DNA from: Arsenophonus sp031446145
GTDB lineage: Bacteria > Pseudomonadota > Gammaproteobacteria > Enterobacterales > Enterobacteriaceae
Length of the DNA: 64,000 nt
Direction of reading: 5' to 3'
Assembly (NCBI GenBank): GCA_031446145.1
Contig: CP132903.1
Location: 310,001-374,000 of the forward strand
A model generated the notes under the pieces. That model was not told the DNA's origin. It made no database searches and worked only from the letters and a program-made list of their open reading frames with translations. Position 1 is the first letter of the stretch; each line of letters opens with the position of its first letter. The translations under genes were made by a program, and so were the position numbers. Of this stretch, positions 26,700 through 37,622 are shown one piece after another.

Positions 26700-28019
26700 T
26701 TAACAATAATTGTACATTAAAAATTGACAATTTACTTCTTGTAAACCATTAAAAAATACTTTTTCACCTAATTCTTCTTCAATACGAATCAATTGATTAT
26801 ATTTAGCTAATCGATCAGATCGACTCATTGAACCTGTTTTAATTTGACCTGCAGCACTTCCTACGGATAAATCTGCAATTGTAGCATCTTCAGTTTCACC
26901 AGATCGGTGTGATATTATTGTAGAATAACCAGCATTTTTTGCCATATTAATTGCCAATAAAGTTTCGGTTAAAGTACCGATTTGATTAAATTTAATTAAA
27001 ATTGAATTAGCTATATTTTTTTTGATCCCCTTTTCTAAAATCTTAGTATTTGTTACAAACAAATCATCACCTACTAATTGAATTTTATTACCCAAAACTT
27101 TTGTTTGATAAATAAATCCGTCTAAATCTAATTCATGTAAACCATCTTCAATAGAAATAATTGGATATATTTTGGTTAATTCTTCAAGATAATGAGTAAA
27201 CTCTTGAGAAGAAAAAATTTTATGCTCACTTTTTAAGTTATAAGTTTTTGTTTTATTATCATAAAATTCAGAAGCAGCACAATCTATTGCTAAAGTAATG
27301 TCTTTACCTAAAACATAACCAGCTACTTCAACAGCTTCCTTAATTAATTCTAAAGCCGCAACATTTGATTTTAAATTTGGTGCATAACCACCTTCATCCC
27401 CTAATCCTGCACTAATGCCTTTTTTTTTCAAAACTCTTCCTAAATGATGAAAAATTTCACATCCCATACGAACTGCTTCTTTAAAATTTTTAGCACTAAT
27501 TGGCTGAATCATAAACTCTTGAATCTCAATGTTGTTCTCTGCATGTTTTCCACCATTTATAATATTCATCATAGGCAAAGGCATTGATAATTTACCAGAC
27601 ATACCACTTAATTTTGAAATATGTTGATATAAAGAAATACCTTTTGCTTTTGCTGCGGCTTTTGCATTGGCAATGGAAACTGCTAAAAGTGCATTTGCAC
27701 CAAATTTAGATTTATTATCTGTACCATCTAATTCAATCATAATATTATCAATACAAGATTGCAATGTAGCATCTTTTCCAATTAATGCATTCATAATTGG
27801 TCCATTAACTGCAGAAACAGCTTTCAAAACACCTTTTCCTAAAAAACGAGTATTATCAAAATCTCGTAATTCTAATGCTTCTCTTGACCCTGTGGATATA
27901 CCAGATGGTGTTGCTGCTAAACCACAAAAACCACCTTCTAAATGCACTTCTGCTTCAACAGTAGGATTACCACGAGAATCTATAATTTCTCGTCCAATAA
28001 TTTTTACTATTTTTGACAT
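26700..28019 (-). CDS. eno: Enolase
   Basis: Enolase interconverts 2-phosphoglycerate and phosphoenolpyruvate. In E. coli it also scaffolds the RNA degradosome. The 439 residues include IIGREIIDSRGNPT at the start, the GDEGGYAPN loop with the catalytic Glu near 207-209, metal ligands in AIDCAASEF, SIEDGL and VGDDLFVTN, and the catalytic Lys in ILIKFNQIGTLTET. The tail is about seven residues longer than E. coli and ends in a Cys-rich, non-conserved stretch. It lies 39 bases downstream of pyrG, forming the conserved pyrG-eno pair. Confidence 0.98.
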   Translation of the reverse strand: MSKIVKIIGREIIDSRGNPTVEAEVHLEGGFCGLAATPSGISTGSREALELRDFDNTRFLGKGVLKAVSAVNGPIMNALIGKDATLQSCIDNIMIELDGTDNKSKFGANALLAVSIANAKAAAKAKGISLYQHISKLSGMSGKLSMPLPMMNIINGGKHAENNIEIQEFMIQPISAKNFKEAVRMGCEIFHHLGRVLKKKGISAGLGDEGGYAPNLKSNVAALELIKEAVEVAGYVLGKDITLAIDCAASEFYDNKTKTYNLKSEHKIFSSQEFTHYLEELTKIYPIISIEDGLHELDLDGFIYQTKVLGNKIQLVGDDLFVTNTKILEKGIKKNIANSILIKFNQIGTLTETLLAINMAKNAGYSTIISHRSGETEDATIADLSVGSAAGQIKTGSMSRSDRLAKYNQLIRIEEELGEKVFFNGLQEVNCQFLMYNYC

Positions 28020-28058
28020 TATATCATTCTCCTTAATACATTTTCTTCATTAGCATAA

Positions 28059-29705
28059 TTAATAAACATATTTCTTATATTTTTTTTGTTGATATTCTTG
28101 AGCTGCTTTAACAAAAGAAGAAAATAAAGGATGACCATCCCTTGGAGTAGACGTAAATTCAGGATGAAATTGACAACCAACGAACCAAGGATGATTTGGA
28201 TTTTCAATAATTTCTACTAATTTATTATCTGCTGAACGTCCTGTAATAGATAAACCTGCTTTTTCAATACGTTCTAAATAAATATTATTTACTTCATAAC
28301 GATGACGATGTCGTTCAATAATTATATCTTTATTATATAATTTTTTAACTTTGCTATCTGCCATTAAATAGCATTTTTGAGCACCTACACGCATAGTAGC
28401 AAAATTATCAATATTATTATCTATTTTAATATTGTTTTGATTTTCAAAACGTTCAGTGATTAAAGCAATAACTGGATATTTGCAATTAGGTGAAAATTCT
28501 GTAGAATTTGCTTCTTTCATATAAGCAACATGACGTGCATATTCAATAAATGCCACTTGCATCCCTAAACAAATGCCAAAATAGGGAATTTGATTTTCGC
28601 GTGCATAACGGGCGGCAGCAATTTTCCCTTCAATCCCACGTTCACCAAAACCTCCTGGTACTAAAATAGCATCTAATCCTTTTAAAGAATTAGTACCATA
28701 TTCTTCGATATCTTCAGAATCAATCAATTTAATATTAACTGTTAAACGGTTTTTTAAACCACCATGTTGTAAAGCTTCAATAACAGATTTATAAGCATCG
28801 GGTAATTTTATGTATTTACCTACCATGCCAATATTTACTTTACCTAAAGAATTACGTTGTGCATCAATAACTGCTTGCCATTCAGAGAGATCAACTGATT
28901 GATATCTAAGTTTAAATTTATTACAAATATAATCATCTAACTGCTGTGATTTTAATAAAATCGGGATTTCATAAATTGAATGAACATCTATTAATGATAT
29001 AACTGCTTTTTTTGATACATTACAAAAAAGGGCAATCTTTTCTTTTTCATAAATCGAAATCATTTTATTTGAACGACAAATTAATACATCAGGCTGAATA
29101 CCAATAGAAAGTAATTCTTTAACTGAATGTTGTGTAGGCTTAGTCTTGACTTCAGAAGTTACAGATAAATAAGGGACTAAAGTAAGATGAATAAAAAGAG
29201 TGTTTCTGCGACCAAAATCAATAGCTAATTGACGAATTGCTTCTAAAAAAGGCAAAGATTCAATATCGCCGACCGTTCCACCTACTTCAACTAATACAAT
29301 ATTATGACCTTCTCCTCCATTAACAATTCGTTTTTTGATTTCATCGGTAATATGAGGTATCACTTGAATCGTTTCACCTAGATAATCACCATGACGTTCT
29401 TTACGTAATACTTCAGAATAAACACAACCGGTTGTGAAGTTATTACGACGAGTCATTTTTGTGCGAATAAAACGTTCATAATGTCCTAAATCAAGATCAG
29501 TTTCTGCACCATCCTCCGTAACAAAAACTTCCCCATGTTGAATTGGACTCAATTTACCTGGATCAATATTAATATAAGGATCTAATTTAATAATTGTAAT
29601 ATTAAGTCCACGTGCTTCAAGTATAGCTGCTAAAGAAGCTGATGCAATACCCTTTCCGAGAGAGGAAACTACTCCTCCAGTTATAAAAATATAATTTGTT
29701 TTCAT
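28059..29705 (-). CDS. pyrG: CTP synthase
   Basis: CTP synthase aminates UTP to CTP using ATP and glutamine. The 548 residues (E. coli 545) have the N-terminal synthase domain starting with FITGGVVSSLGKGI, the metal/ATP region EVGGTVGDIES, and a C-terminal class I glutamine amidotransferase domain with the nucleophile Cys in GICLGMQ (about residue 380) and the His-Glu pair in FHPEFTS. It begins the pyrG-eno unit. Upstream, where E. coli has mazG, there is only non-coding DNA. Confidence 0.98.
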   Translation of the reverse strand: MKTNYIFITGGVVSSLGKGIASASLAAILEARGLNITIIKLDPYINIDPGKLSPIQHGEVFVTEDGAETDLDLGHYERFIRTKMTRRNNFTTGCVYSEVLRKERHGDYLGETIQVIPHITDEIKKRIVNGGEGHNIVLVEVGGTVGDIESLPFLEAIRQLAIDFGRRNTLFIHLTLVPYLSVTSEVKTKPTQHSVKELLSIGIQPDVLICRSNKMISIYEKEKIALFCNVSKKAVISLIDVHSIYEIPILLKSQQLDDYICNKFKLRYQSVDLSEWQAVIDAQRNSLGKVNIGMVGKYIKLPDAYKSVIEALQHGGLKNRLTVNIKLIDSEDIEEYGTNSLKGLDAILVPGGFGERGIEGKIAAARYARENQIPYFGICLGMQVAFIEYARHVAYMKEANSTEFSPNCKYPVIALITERFENQNNIKIDNNIDNFATMRVGAQKCYLMADSKVKKLYNKDIIIERHRHRYEVNNIYLERIEKAGLSITGRSADNKLVEIIENPNHPWFVGCQFHPEFTSTPRDGHPLFSSFVKAAQEYQQKKYKKYVY

Positions 29706-32613
29706 GTTAAACCTAAAAAGTTAGATATAAAAATACATATAAAAAAAACAAGAAATTTATTATTTGTAATATCTATTTCTAATATTATATCCATTTTTTA
29801 TTAAAATATTGAATAATAATTAATTTTTATTAATTTAACATATAAATCAGATAACCGATAAATTTTTCAAAGCAATTAACAATATTAAGATATGCATCTT
29901 TTTATGTAATAACTTTTTAATTAAAGTTTTTTATTAATAATTTTTCAAAAAAAAATACAAATTATTACATGAATGAAAAATGATTTACAAATAATCAATT
30001 TTTTAACATATAACGAGTTTTATACTTTATATAAAAAGTACATTTTAAAATTTTATGAAAAAAATATCAAAATTATTTTTTATAAAATTATTTTTTTTAT
30101 ATAATTGAAATTTAAATCATTAAGATTTTTTTTCTTGTTAAAAAAACTAAATATATTATTTATGTATTAAAACAACCTAATATACTTTATATAGAAAATA
30201 AATGTTTTTAAAAAATAATTATTCGATACCGATAATATCTTTTTTATATAAGTTTTTATAAATTTAACAACTAAAAATTTAATACTTTCATTATTAATGA
30301 TAATCCGATACAAAGCTGTATATCCTATAATAAATTATTTGAATAATAATATTGCAACTTAATTTATAAAAAATATTAAAAATAATAAAATATCTAAATT
30401 ATGAATTATTTTTAATACATTTTAGTAATACAAATCACATAAAAATAAAATTTTTAAAATACTGTGATTAAAAAACTATATGAAATATTATATTTTTAAA
30501 TTTTAAATAAATAAGTATTATTCTTCAAAATTTTATTTTTCAAAAAATTAAAATATCAATATATTAAATATTAATAACAATTTTAATCATTAGATTAATT
30601 AAAAATTTGTAAATAAAGCATTTTTTTATTTATTGTCAATCCTTATAAAAAATATTATTAATTTAATAAAGTTAGATAATGATTAATAAATTTAATTCAG
30701 TTAGATAGATATAAAGCATGATATATGAATCAAAAATTTTTCGTATAAAAAAATACGTTTTTCCTGTATTTAAAGTATCTTTTTTTTGATTTGCTATTAA
30801 TTTTTATAAAATATTAACATTATAGTTTTTATAAGTATTTTATTATCCTCTATAAAAAACTTTATTTATATTTCCAGTGTACAACAATACTTAATTGTAT
30901 AATTTTATGCACATACCTAAAATAAAGTTTTTTTAATTTATTTATTATTTTATCTTAATAAATAACAATATTTTTAAATTACATTAATTTTTATATAAAA
31001 ATATAATTATCAAATTGATTAGATAAAGAAAAAACAAACATAAAGAATAACAACAATATAATAATTTTCTAAAAATTTAATTGTAATTTATATTAAAAAA
31101 TATTAAGAAAGTTTCTTAAAATTCAATCATTTTTTTATGTTTTTTAAAGAAATACATAATTTATCTTAAATCATAAAATGCAGGTATAATGTTTTCTATA
31201 AAAAATTATGGATTAATAAAAAAAATTATTGATATATTGTTTAAATTTTATTAATTATTTCATAAAATAACCGCTTTTTTTAAGCACACGCAAACAAAAA
31301 TTTTTACAATGCTAATTTTAGTGAAAAAATCTCTAAGTTATTTAGCAAATACAAATATCCAAAAAGTAATTAATTACTAAAATTTTTAAATATCTGAATT
31401 CTGCTTTTATTAAGAATAATAAAAAATAAGTTTTTCTATTTTGATTAATATTTAAAGATTTTTTTTATCATTAATATATTTCTAAAATAATTTATCAATT
31501 TTTTAGTGAATTTTCTAATATGTAACATTGATAAATTAAGCATATTAATGCTTCTTGTTTTATTAAAACATCAATTATTAAACTGAACTTAAAAAGTATA
31601 ATTACATTATATAATTTTTATATTAAACTAAAAAATATTTTATGTTTATAATAATAACGCATTTTTTCTATACAAAAAAAATGATTAATTAGTATTTGAT
31701 GCTACTTTAATTCAAAACAAAAATAATATTAAAAACCTCTTATTTATTAAATAATAATTAATTAATTTAACAAAAAATTCAATTGCACAAAAAAATTTTT
31801 TTAAAAAATTAATGATTATTAATTTTTATAAATTCTACAGAAACTAAAAAAACATGGTGATATTTTTATACTTAATTAATTGTTTTGTTACTAACTTTAT
31901 AAATTTTATATTTATAATATATCAATAAGATTATTAATCACATAATAAAAAAATAAATTTAATAAATAAAAATTATACTTTTAAAAAAATTCAATATTTA
32001 ATAAATTTTAAAATATTAAAAAAATTAAAAAACTAAAAAATAATATTTGCAAAATACAAAAAAATTAAAAACAAATCAAACAAAAATTACATAATAATTA
32101 ATGCTATTATATAAATTAATATCATTAATACTCCATAACATTAATTTTATAAAAATTATTTTTGTTATTTATTTTTAATTAATAATTCATACTTAATGAA
32201 ATTCATAAAGAAACATAAAAAACTCAAAAAATATTTTTAAATATTAAGCAAAAATTATAATTTTATATAAATATAAATAACTTAAAAAGTTGCAATAAAA
32301 AACAAAAATACAAATTTAAATGTTATAATAAAAAAATAAACATTAAAAATTTTTATCAAAAATTGTGTGAATTTAATAGTTTTTTATACATATCATTATT
32401 TTAATCATCAAAATAGATGTTATAAAAACAATATTTTTATTAAAATTAAATTTATTTAAAGCTACTAGTAAAAAATCAAAAGTAATTTTTAAATTATTAA
32501 TGTATCGACAATATATTTTATAAACAAAAAAATAATTATTATAATAATCTACAATATAAAGTACTATTAATCTAACATAATATTTAATCAACTACATATA
32601 AATACATAAGAAA
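29706..32613. other. 2.9 kb gene desert between pyrG and mtnN
   Basis: This is the longest non-coding stretch in the window. It lies at a join between two blocks that are far apart in E. coli (pyrG-eno, and the mtnN-to-hpt block). E. coli would have mazG next to pyrG and dgt next to mtnN. I could not recognise fragments of either on any frame. One TTATGCACA (30905-30913) fits the DnaA-box consensus but is expected by chance in sequence this A/T-rich. A 72-codon frame at 32373-32591 has no protein-like composition. Confidence 0.65.
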
Positions 32614-33312
32614 ATGAAAATAGCAATAATAACTGCAATGAATGCAGAAATGGGCTTATTACGCAATACAACTAATGCTTGTCTCTCATTATCAATAGCA
32701 GGATATGATATATATCACGGAAAATTTAATCATCTTAATATTGCTTTATTAAATACAGGAATAGGAAAAGTCTCCGCAGCAATGGGAACAACATTATTAA
32801 TAAAACATTTTTCACCTAAATTTATCATTAACACTGGTTCCAGTGGGAGATTATCACCAACTTTAAACATTGGTGATATTGTTATTTCGACTCATGTTTG
32901 TTATCATGACGTAAACATCACGGCCTTTGATTACAAATTAGGGCAAATGGCACAATGTCCCTCTGCATTTGTAGCAGACAAAAAATTGATATTAATAGCA
33001 AAAGAATCCGTAAAAATACTTAACTTAAATGCCATGCACGGTTTAATTTGCACTGGAGATAGTTTTATAAATGGAAAAAAAAAATTAAATTACATTAGAA
33101 AAAAATTTCCTAATGCAATTGCTGTTGATATGGAAGGAGCTGCAATTGCTCACGTGTGTTACAAATTTAAAATTCCATTTATTATCGTACGTGCAATTTC
33201 TGATATTGCTGATACAAAATCTAATGTTGATTTCAAGAAATTTTTATCTATTGCTGCAAAAAAAGCAAATCAAATAATAGAAAATATGTTGATAATTTTA
33301 TCAAAAAAATAA
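32614..33312 (+). CDS. mtnN: 5'-methylthioadenosine/S-adenosylhomocysteine nucleosidase
   Basis: MtnN releases adenine from MTA, SAH and 5'-deoxyadenosine, clearing inhibitory by-products of SAM and radical-SAM enzymes such as EpmB. The 232 residues are the E. coli length. Catalytic Glu12 (AMNAEM), the INTGSSGRL segment near 71-79, Glu174 in VDMEGAAIAH and Asp197 in RAISDIAD are all present. It is divergent from erpA downstream. E. coli yadS and btuF, which lie between them, are lost. The freed adenine can re-enter the purine pool. Confidence 0.96.
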   Translation: MKIAIITAMNAEMGLLRNTTNACLSLSIAGYDIYHGKFNHLNIALLNTGIGKVSAAMGTTLLIKHFSPKFIINTGSSGRLSPTLNIGDIVISTHVCYHDVNITAFDYKLGQMAQCPSAFVADKKLILIAKESVKILNLNAMHGLICTGDSFINGKKKLNYIRKKFPNAIAVDMEGAAIAHVCYKFKIPFIIVRAISDIADTKSNVDFKKFLSIAAKKANQIIENMLIILSKK

Positions 33313-33391
33313 AAAATTATCATCAAAAAATCATTATTTATATTTTTTAATATATGATCCTGAACTTTATATATAAAGCAATATAAAAAAA

Positions 33392-33736
33392 TTAAATACT
33401 AAAAGAAGAACCACATCCACAAGTTATTTTTGCATTCGGATTTACTACTACAAATTTTGATCCTTCTAATCTTTCAACGTAATCTACACAACCTCCTACT
33501 ATATACTGAAAACTCATAGGATCAATAATTAATTCAACCCCTTGATTTTCAATCTTAAAATCCCCGGTCTCTACTTTGTCATCAAAAATAAAACAATACT
33601 TAAAACCACTGCATCCTCCGCCAGTAATATAAACGCGTAAACGTAAATTTGGATTTTCTTTATCTTTTAATAATAGTTTAATTTTATTTGCTGCAGTATC
33701 AGTAAATTTTATAGGTACTTGATTTTTATCAATCAT
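33392..33736 (-). CDS. erpA: Essential A-type Fe-S carrier ErpA
   Basis: ErpA delivers Fe-S clusters, in E. coli notably to the isoprenoid enzymes IspG and IspH. It has 114 residues, the E. coli length, with three ligand cysteines: GGGCSGFKY near residue 42 and the C-terminal CGCGSSFSI. It starts about 215 bases before hemL on the opposite strand, which corresponds to E. coli hemL-clcA-erpA with clcA removed. SufA at 1543-1908 is the second A-type carrier. Confidence 0.97.
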   Translation of the reverse strand: MIDKNQVPIKFTDTAANKIKLLLKDKENPNLRLRVYITGGGCSGFKYCFIFDDKVETGDFKIENQGVELIIDPMSFQYIVGGCVDYVERLEGSKFVVVNPNAKITCGCGSSFSI

Positions 33737-33956
33737 TTTTTATTCCACTTTAATTTCAAAATTAAAAATAAAAAATTAAAAACATTTATTATAAAATAAT
33801 ATATTGTTTTATTAGATCATTTCATTCAAGATGAAAATCTATCTACTAAAATTAAATTTTATACTATTTCTTACAAATTTAATATTTAATTTAGTGTGTG
33901 TTTTTTAAAAGAAATTAACAAATATCTTTTAAATTATAAATATCAGGAATTTGTTT

Positions 33957-35243
33957 ATGAAACAATCTAAAATATTTTACAAAAAAGCAAAAAATTTTAT
34001 TCCTGGGGGGGTTAATTCACCAGTACGTGCATTCCATTCTGTTGGTGGTTATCCATTATTTATTAAACGGGCTAAAGGAGCTTACATTTATGATGTTGAT
34101 GATTATTCCTATATTGATTATGTGGGATCTTGGGGAATTATGATTTTAGGTCATAATCATCCTTATATTCACGAATCAATTATACAATGTTCAAAAAATG
34201 GCTTAAGTTTTGGCGCACCAACTTCTATTGAAATAGAAATGGCAGAATTTATTACAAAAATAATGCCATCTATAGAAATGATACGAATGGCAAATTCAGG
34301 AACAGAAGCTACTATGACTGCAATTAGAATTGCCAGAAATTATACAGGACGTAACAAAATTATTAAATTTGAAGGATGCTATCATGGACATTCGGACTCC
34401 TTATTAGCACAAAAAGTTTATCAAACTTTCACTAAAGGAAAAAATAATACTAATGGGATTCCTAATGATTGCATTAAACATACTCTTCTTTGCAAATATA
34501 ATGATTTAAATTCAGTTAAAAATACTTTTAATCAATATCCAAAAGAAATAGCTTGCGTAATAGTAGAACCTGTAGCCGGAAATATGAATTGTGTTTTACC
34601 AACTAATGAATTTTTGCCAGGACTTAGAACATTATGTAATCAATTTGACGCATTATTAATTCTAGATGAAATCATTACAGGATTTCGTATTACATTAGGA
34701 GGGGCACAAGAATATTACCATATTACGCCTGATCTAACTTGCTTAGGAAAAATAATGGGTGGTGGTATTCCTATTGGCGCATTAGGTGGCAAACGTATAT
34801 TAATGGAAACATTGGCACCAATAGGGGGGGTTTATCAAGGAGGGACATCATCCGGTAATCCATTAGCTATGACAGCAGGACTTACCTGTTTAAAAGAAAT
34901 CGCTAAAATAAACACTCATGCACAATTAAAAAAATTAACAATAAAACTTGCAAAAGGTTTAGAAAAAAAAGCTCAAAAAGCAAAAATTCCATTTGTTATA
35001 AATTATATAAATGGCATGTTTGGTTTATTTTTTACTAACTCAAAAAAAGTTGACTCTTATAATGATGTTATGGAATGTGATTTTAAAAAATTTAAGCAAT
35101 TTTTTCATCTAATGTTAAACGCAGGGGTTTATTTAGCACCTTCTCCATTTGAAGCTAATTTTGTTTCACTGTCACATACTGATGCTGATATTAATTTTAC
35201 AGTACAAGCAGCAGAAAAAGCTTTTTATAATATGAATAAATAA
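33957..35243 (+). CDS. hemL: Glutamate-1-semialdehyde 2,1-aminomutase
   Basis: HemL is a PLP enzyme making 5-aminolevulinate for haem. The 428 residues match E. coli HemL (426 aa). Motifs are IPGGVNSPVRAF at the start, NSGTEATMTAIR near 120, and the PLP lysine in CLGKIMGGGIPIGALGG near 265. The frame could also begin at TTG 33951, but the AGGAA ribosome-binding site (33945-33949) sits 7 bases before ATG 33957 and only a base or so before the TTG, so 33957 is chosen. Keeping haem synthesis in a likely blood-feeder symbiont is notable. It sits tail to tail with mrcB (42-base gap). Confidence 0.96.
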   Translation: MKQSKIFYKKAKNFIPGGVNSPVRAFHSVGGYPLFIKRAKGAYIYDVDDYSYIDYVGSWGIMILGHNHPYIHESIIQCSKNGLSFGAPTSIEIEMAEFITKIMPSIEMIRMANSGTEATMTAIRIARNYTGRNKIIKFEGCYHGHSDSLLAQKVYQTFTKGKNNTNGIPNDCIKHTLLCKYNDLNSVKNTFNQYPKEIACVIVEPVAGNMNCVLPTNEFLPGLRTLCNQFDALLILDEIITGFRITLGGAQEYYHITPDLTCLGKIMGGGIPIGALGGKRILMETLAPIGGVYQGGTSSGNPLAMTAGLTCLKEIAKINTHAQLKKLTIKLAKGLEKKAQKAKIPFVINYINGMFGLFFTNSKKVDSYNDVMECDFKKFKQFFHLMLNAGVYLAPSPFEANFVSLSHTDADINFTVQAAEKAFYNMNK

Positions 35244-35285
35244 AATCATATTATTAACTATTATAAATATTCTATTAAGAAATTT

Positions 35286-37622
35286 TTAATTAAATATTTC
35301 TTTGATCCAAAAAGGGGGGGTATTTTTTTTCTTTTTTGATTCTTTTTCATGTAATTGATAATTAAAATTTAATGATTGCACGTTTTCTTCACATAATGCT
35401 GCAGAATTTTTAGCCCAAACAGGTAAAACACGATAACCACCACCAAAACAATTAAAACTACCATCAAAATTAATTCTCATTTCCATAATTCCTTCTGGAG
35501 GTCGATTATCTAATACTAATGGAATCTGATTCTCTAAATAACGACGATAAATATGTAATGCACCACTGGCACCAGTTAAATTAGTTGGACCATTATTATC
35601 ACGACCAACCCATATAATCACCACTTCTTTGCCATCAATACCTACAAACCAACTATCACGCAAATCATTGGTCGTTCCTGTCTTCGCCGCTAAATGATAT
35701 TGAGAAAATTTATTTGTTAAAGAACTTGAAGTGCCTCGATCAACAACTTGTTGCATACCATAAAGTGTTAAATAAGCTGCTTGGGGAGAAACTGCTCTTT
35801 TTGCCAAAGGATAACTTTTATAACATTCATTACCATTTCCATCAATTACAGAACGTAATGCTGATAATTGAGCTTTGTTTCCACCACCACTGATCGTTTG
35901 AAACATTTGTGCCGTCTCAACTAAAGTTAAATTTAATGAACCTAATAACATTGCAGGTACCTGTGTGATTACATCACTGGGAACACCAAGATTTACTAAT
36001 ACTTTACTGACTTGATTTAAACCAAGACTTAATCCAATATTTACCGTAGGTATATTAAGTGAACTTGACAAAGCATCAATTAACATCACTTGACCTCTAA
36101 ACCTGCGATCATAATTTTTGGGTTCCCAAGTTTGATTATCAAATTTTACAACAATTGGTTCGTCAGGTATCCAAGTATTTAAACGAAATCGATGAGGTTC
36201 ACTTAATGCTGTTAGATAGGTAGCCGGTTTAACCAATGACCCAATTGATCGACGAGCATTTAATGCCCGATTAAATCCAAAATATTGCGGTTGAGAGCCT
36301 CCAACCATAGCACGAATTTCACCATTAATGCGGTCCACTATTACCATGGCTCCTTCAAGATCAGATAATTCAAACTTTTTACGTAAATCTAATATCCCAT
36401 TTTCTATTGCATTTTCAGCTTCCTGTTGAGAAACGGGATCTAAAGTGGTAAATATCTTAGCACCAGAAAGATTATTAGCTTTTTCACCTAATGTTTTCAA
36501 CAATTCTTGTCTAATAAGTTGCATAAAAGCGGGTTGAGGTGTCAAAACATCGCTTTTAGATTTTACTCCTAATGGTCGAGCATATAATATAGGATATATT
36601 TCATGATCAATAATTTTATTAGTTTCTAGAAGTTTTAATACCAAATTACGGCGTTCAAGTGCTAACTGAGGATTACGCCATGGATTATATAATGATGCTC
36701 CTTTAACCATACCAACTAATAATGCTTGTTGATCAATACTTAATTCATCTATGGGACGACTGAAATAATAAAGGCTAGCAAGCGGAAAACCACGAATTTG
36801 ATCATCTCCACTTTGACCTAAATAAACTTCATTAAGATAAAGCTCAAGGATACGTTCTTTTGTATAATGAAAATCCATTAAAAGAGCCATATATGCTTCA
36901 TTAAATTTACGTATTAATGTTCGTTTGTTATTTAAAAATAAATTTTTAACTAATTGCTGTGTTAAAGTGCTTCCACCTTGAACGGTTTTACCAGCTATTA
37001 AATTAGCAATAATTGCACGCCCGATAGAATAAATGCTTATTCCATCATGTTTATAAAATTGACGATCTTCAGTCTCAAGTAACATCTTCACTAAAGATTC
37101 TGGAAAATCTTTTCTTGGCAATACTAACCGTTTTTCATTATTAACTGATTGCATCATAGTAATAAGCTTAGGGTCAAGTCTAAAAAACCCAAACGAACGA
37201 CCATTGTTAATGTTAATTATATTTTTTAATTTAGTATTATCAAAACTTAATTTTACGAAAATTTGTTCTTCTTTTTTATCAGGAAATGAAAATGGTCGAC
37301 GTAATATTTCTATAGTATTATCTATAACTATATATTCACCTGGTAAAGTAATTTTTTTTACTTGACGATATTGCATACCATCCAGTAAACGAATCATTTC
37401 TTCTTTATTATAATTCATTCCGGGTTCAAGATTAACCATTCGACCATAAATAGCTGCAGGAAGATCCCAAACTTTTCCATCCAGTCTATAAATAATTGTA
37501 TGATATAAATAAAAACCATAAATACTAATTAACAAACTAAAAACTATTATAATTTTGATAAAAAATAAAAAACAACCTATGTTTTTTTTAGGTGATTGAT
37601 ATCTATTTGCTTTTTTTATCAT
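35286..37622 (-). CDS. mrcB: Penicillin-binding protein 1B (bifunctional glycosyltransferase/transpeptidase)
   Basis: PBP1B polymerises and cross-links peptidoglycan in the periplasm. The 778 residues lack most of the cytoplasmic tail of E. coli PBP1B (844 aa) but keep the rest. There is one membrane anchor at about 17-45, then a UB2H domain (VNLEPGMNYNKEEMIRLLDG onward) that binds LpoB in E. coli. The GT51 domain has ETEDRQFYKHDG and the catalytic Glu. The transpeptidase has SxxK in RRSIGSLVKPATYL, SSLN, and KTGTTNDLRDSW. A TTG at 37643 is possible, but AGAGG sits 7-8 bases before ATG 37622, which starts at MIKKANRYQSPKK. Retention implies a real cell wall. Confidence 0.96.
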   Translation of the reverse strand: MIKKANRYQSPKKNIGCFLFFIKIIIVFSLLISIYGFYLYHTIIYRLDGKVWDLPAAIYGRMVNLEPGMNYNKEEMIRLLDGMQYRQVKKITLPGEYIVIDNTIEILRRPFSFPDKKEEQIFVKLSFDNTKLKNIININNGRSFGFFRLDPKLITMMQSVNNEKRLVLPRKDFPESLVKMLLETEDRQFYKHDGISIYSIGRAIIANLIAGKTVQGGSTLTQQLVKNLFLNNKRTLIRKFNEAYMALLMDFHYTKERILELYLNEVYLGQSGDDQIRGFPLASLYYFSRPIDELSIDQQALLVGMVKGASLYNPWRNPQLALERRNLVLKLLETNKIIDHEIYPILYARPLGVKSKSDVLTPQPAFMQLIRQELLKTLGEKANNLSGAKIFTTLDPVSQQEAENAIENGILDLRKKFELSDLEGAMVIVDRINGEIRAMVGGSQPQYFGFNRALNARRSIGSLVKPATYLTALSEPHRFRLNTWIPDEPIVVKFDNQTWEPKNYDRRFRGQVMLIDALSSSLNIPTVNIGLSLGLNQVSKVLVNLGVPSDVITQVPAMLLGSLNLTLVETAQMFQTISGGGNKAQLSALRSVIDGNGNECYKSYPLAKRAVSPQAAYLTLYGMQQVVDRGTSSSLTNKFSQYHLAAKTGTTNDLRDSWFVGIDGKEVVIIWVGRDNNGPTNLTGASGALHIYRRYLENQIPLVLDNRPPEGIMEMRINFDGSFNCFGGGYRVLPVWAKNSAALCEENVQSLNFNYQLHEKESKKKKNTPPFWIKEIFN

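Noticed and set aside
28019..28207. 62-codon frame spanning the eno-pyrG junction
   Set aside because: It overlaps the end of pyrG in another frame. Both neighbours are complete genes of normal length.
30905..30913. DnaA-box consensus TTATGCACA in the gene desert
   Set aside because: A single match is expected several times by chance in 64 kb of this composition, and no second box or gene context supports an origin.
32373..32591. 72-codon minus-strand frame upstream of mtnN
   Set aside because: It is low-complexity Ile/Tyr/Phe/Lys sequence typical of random A/T-rich DNA, with no ribosome-binding site and no conserved context.
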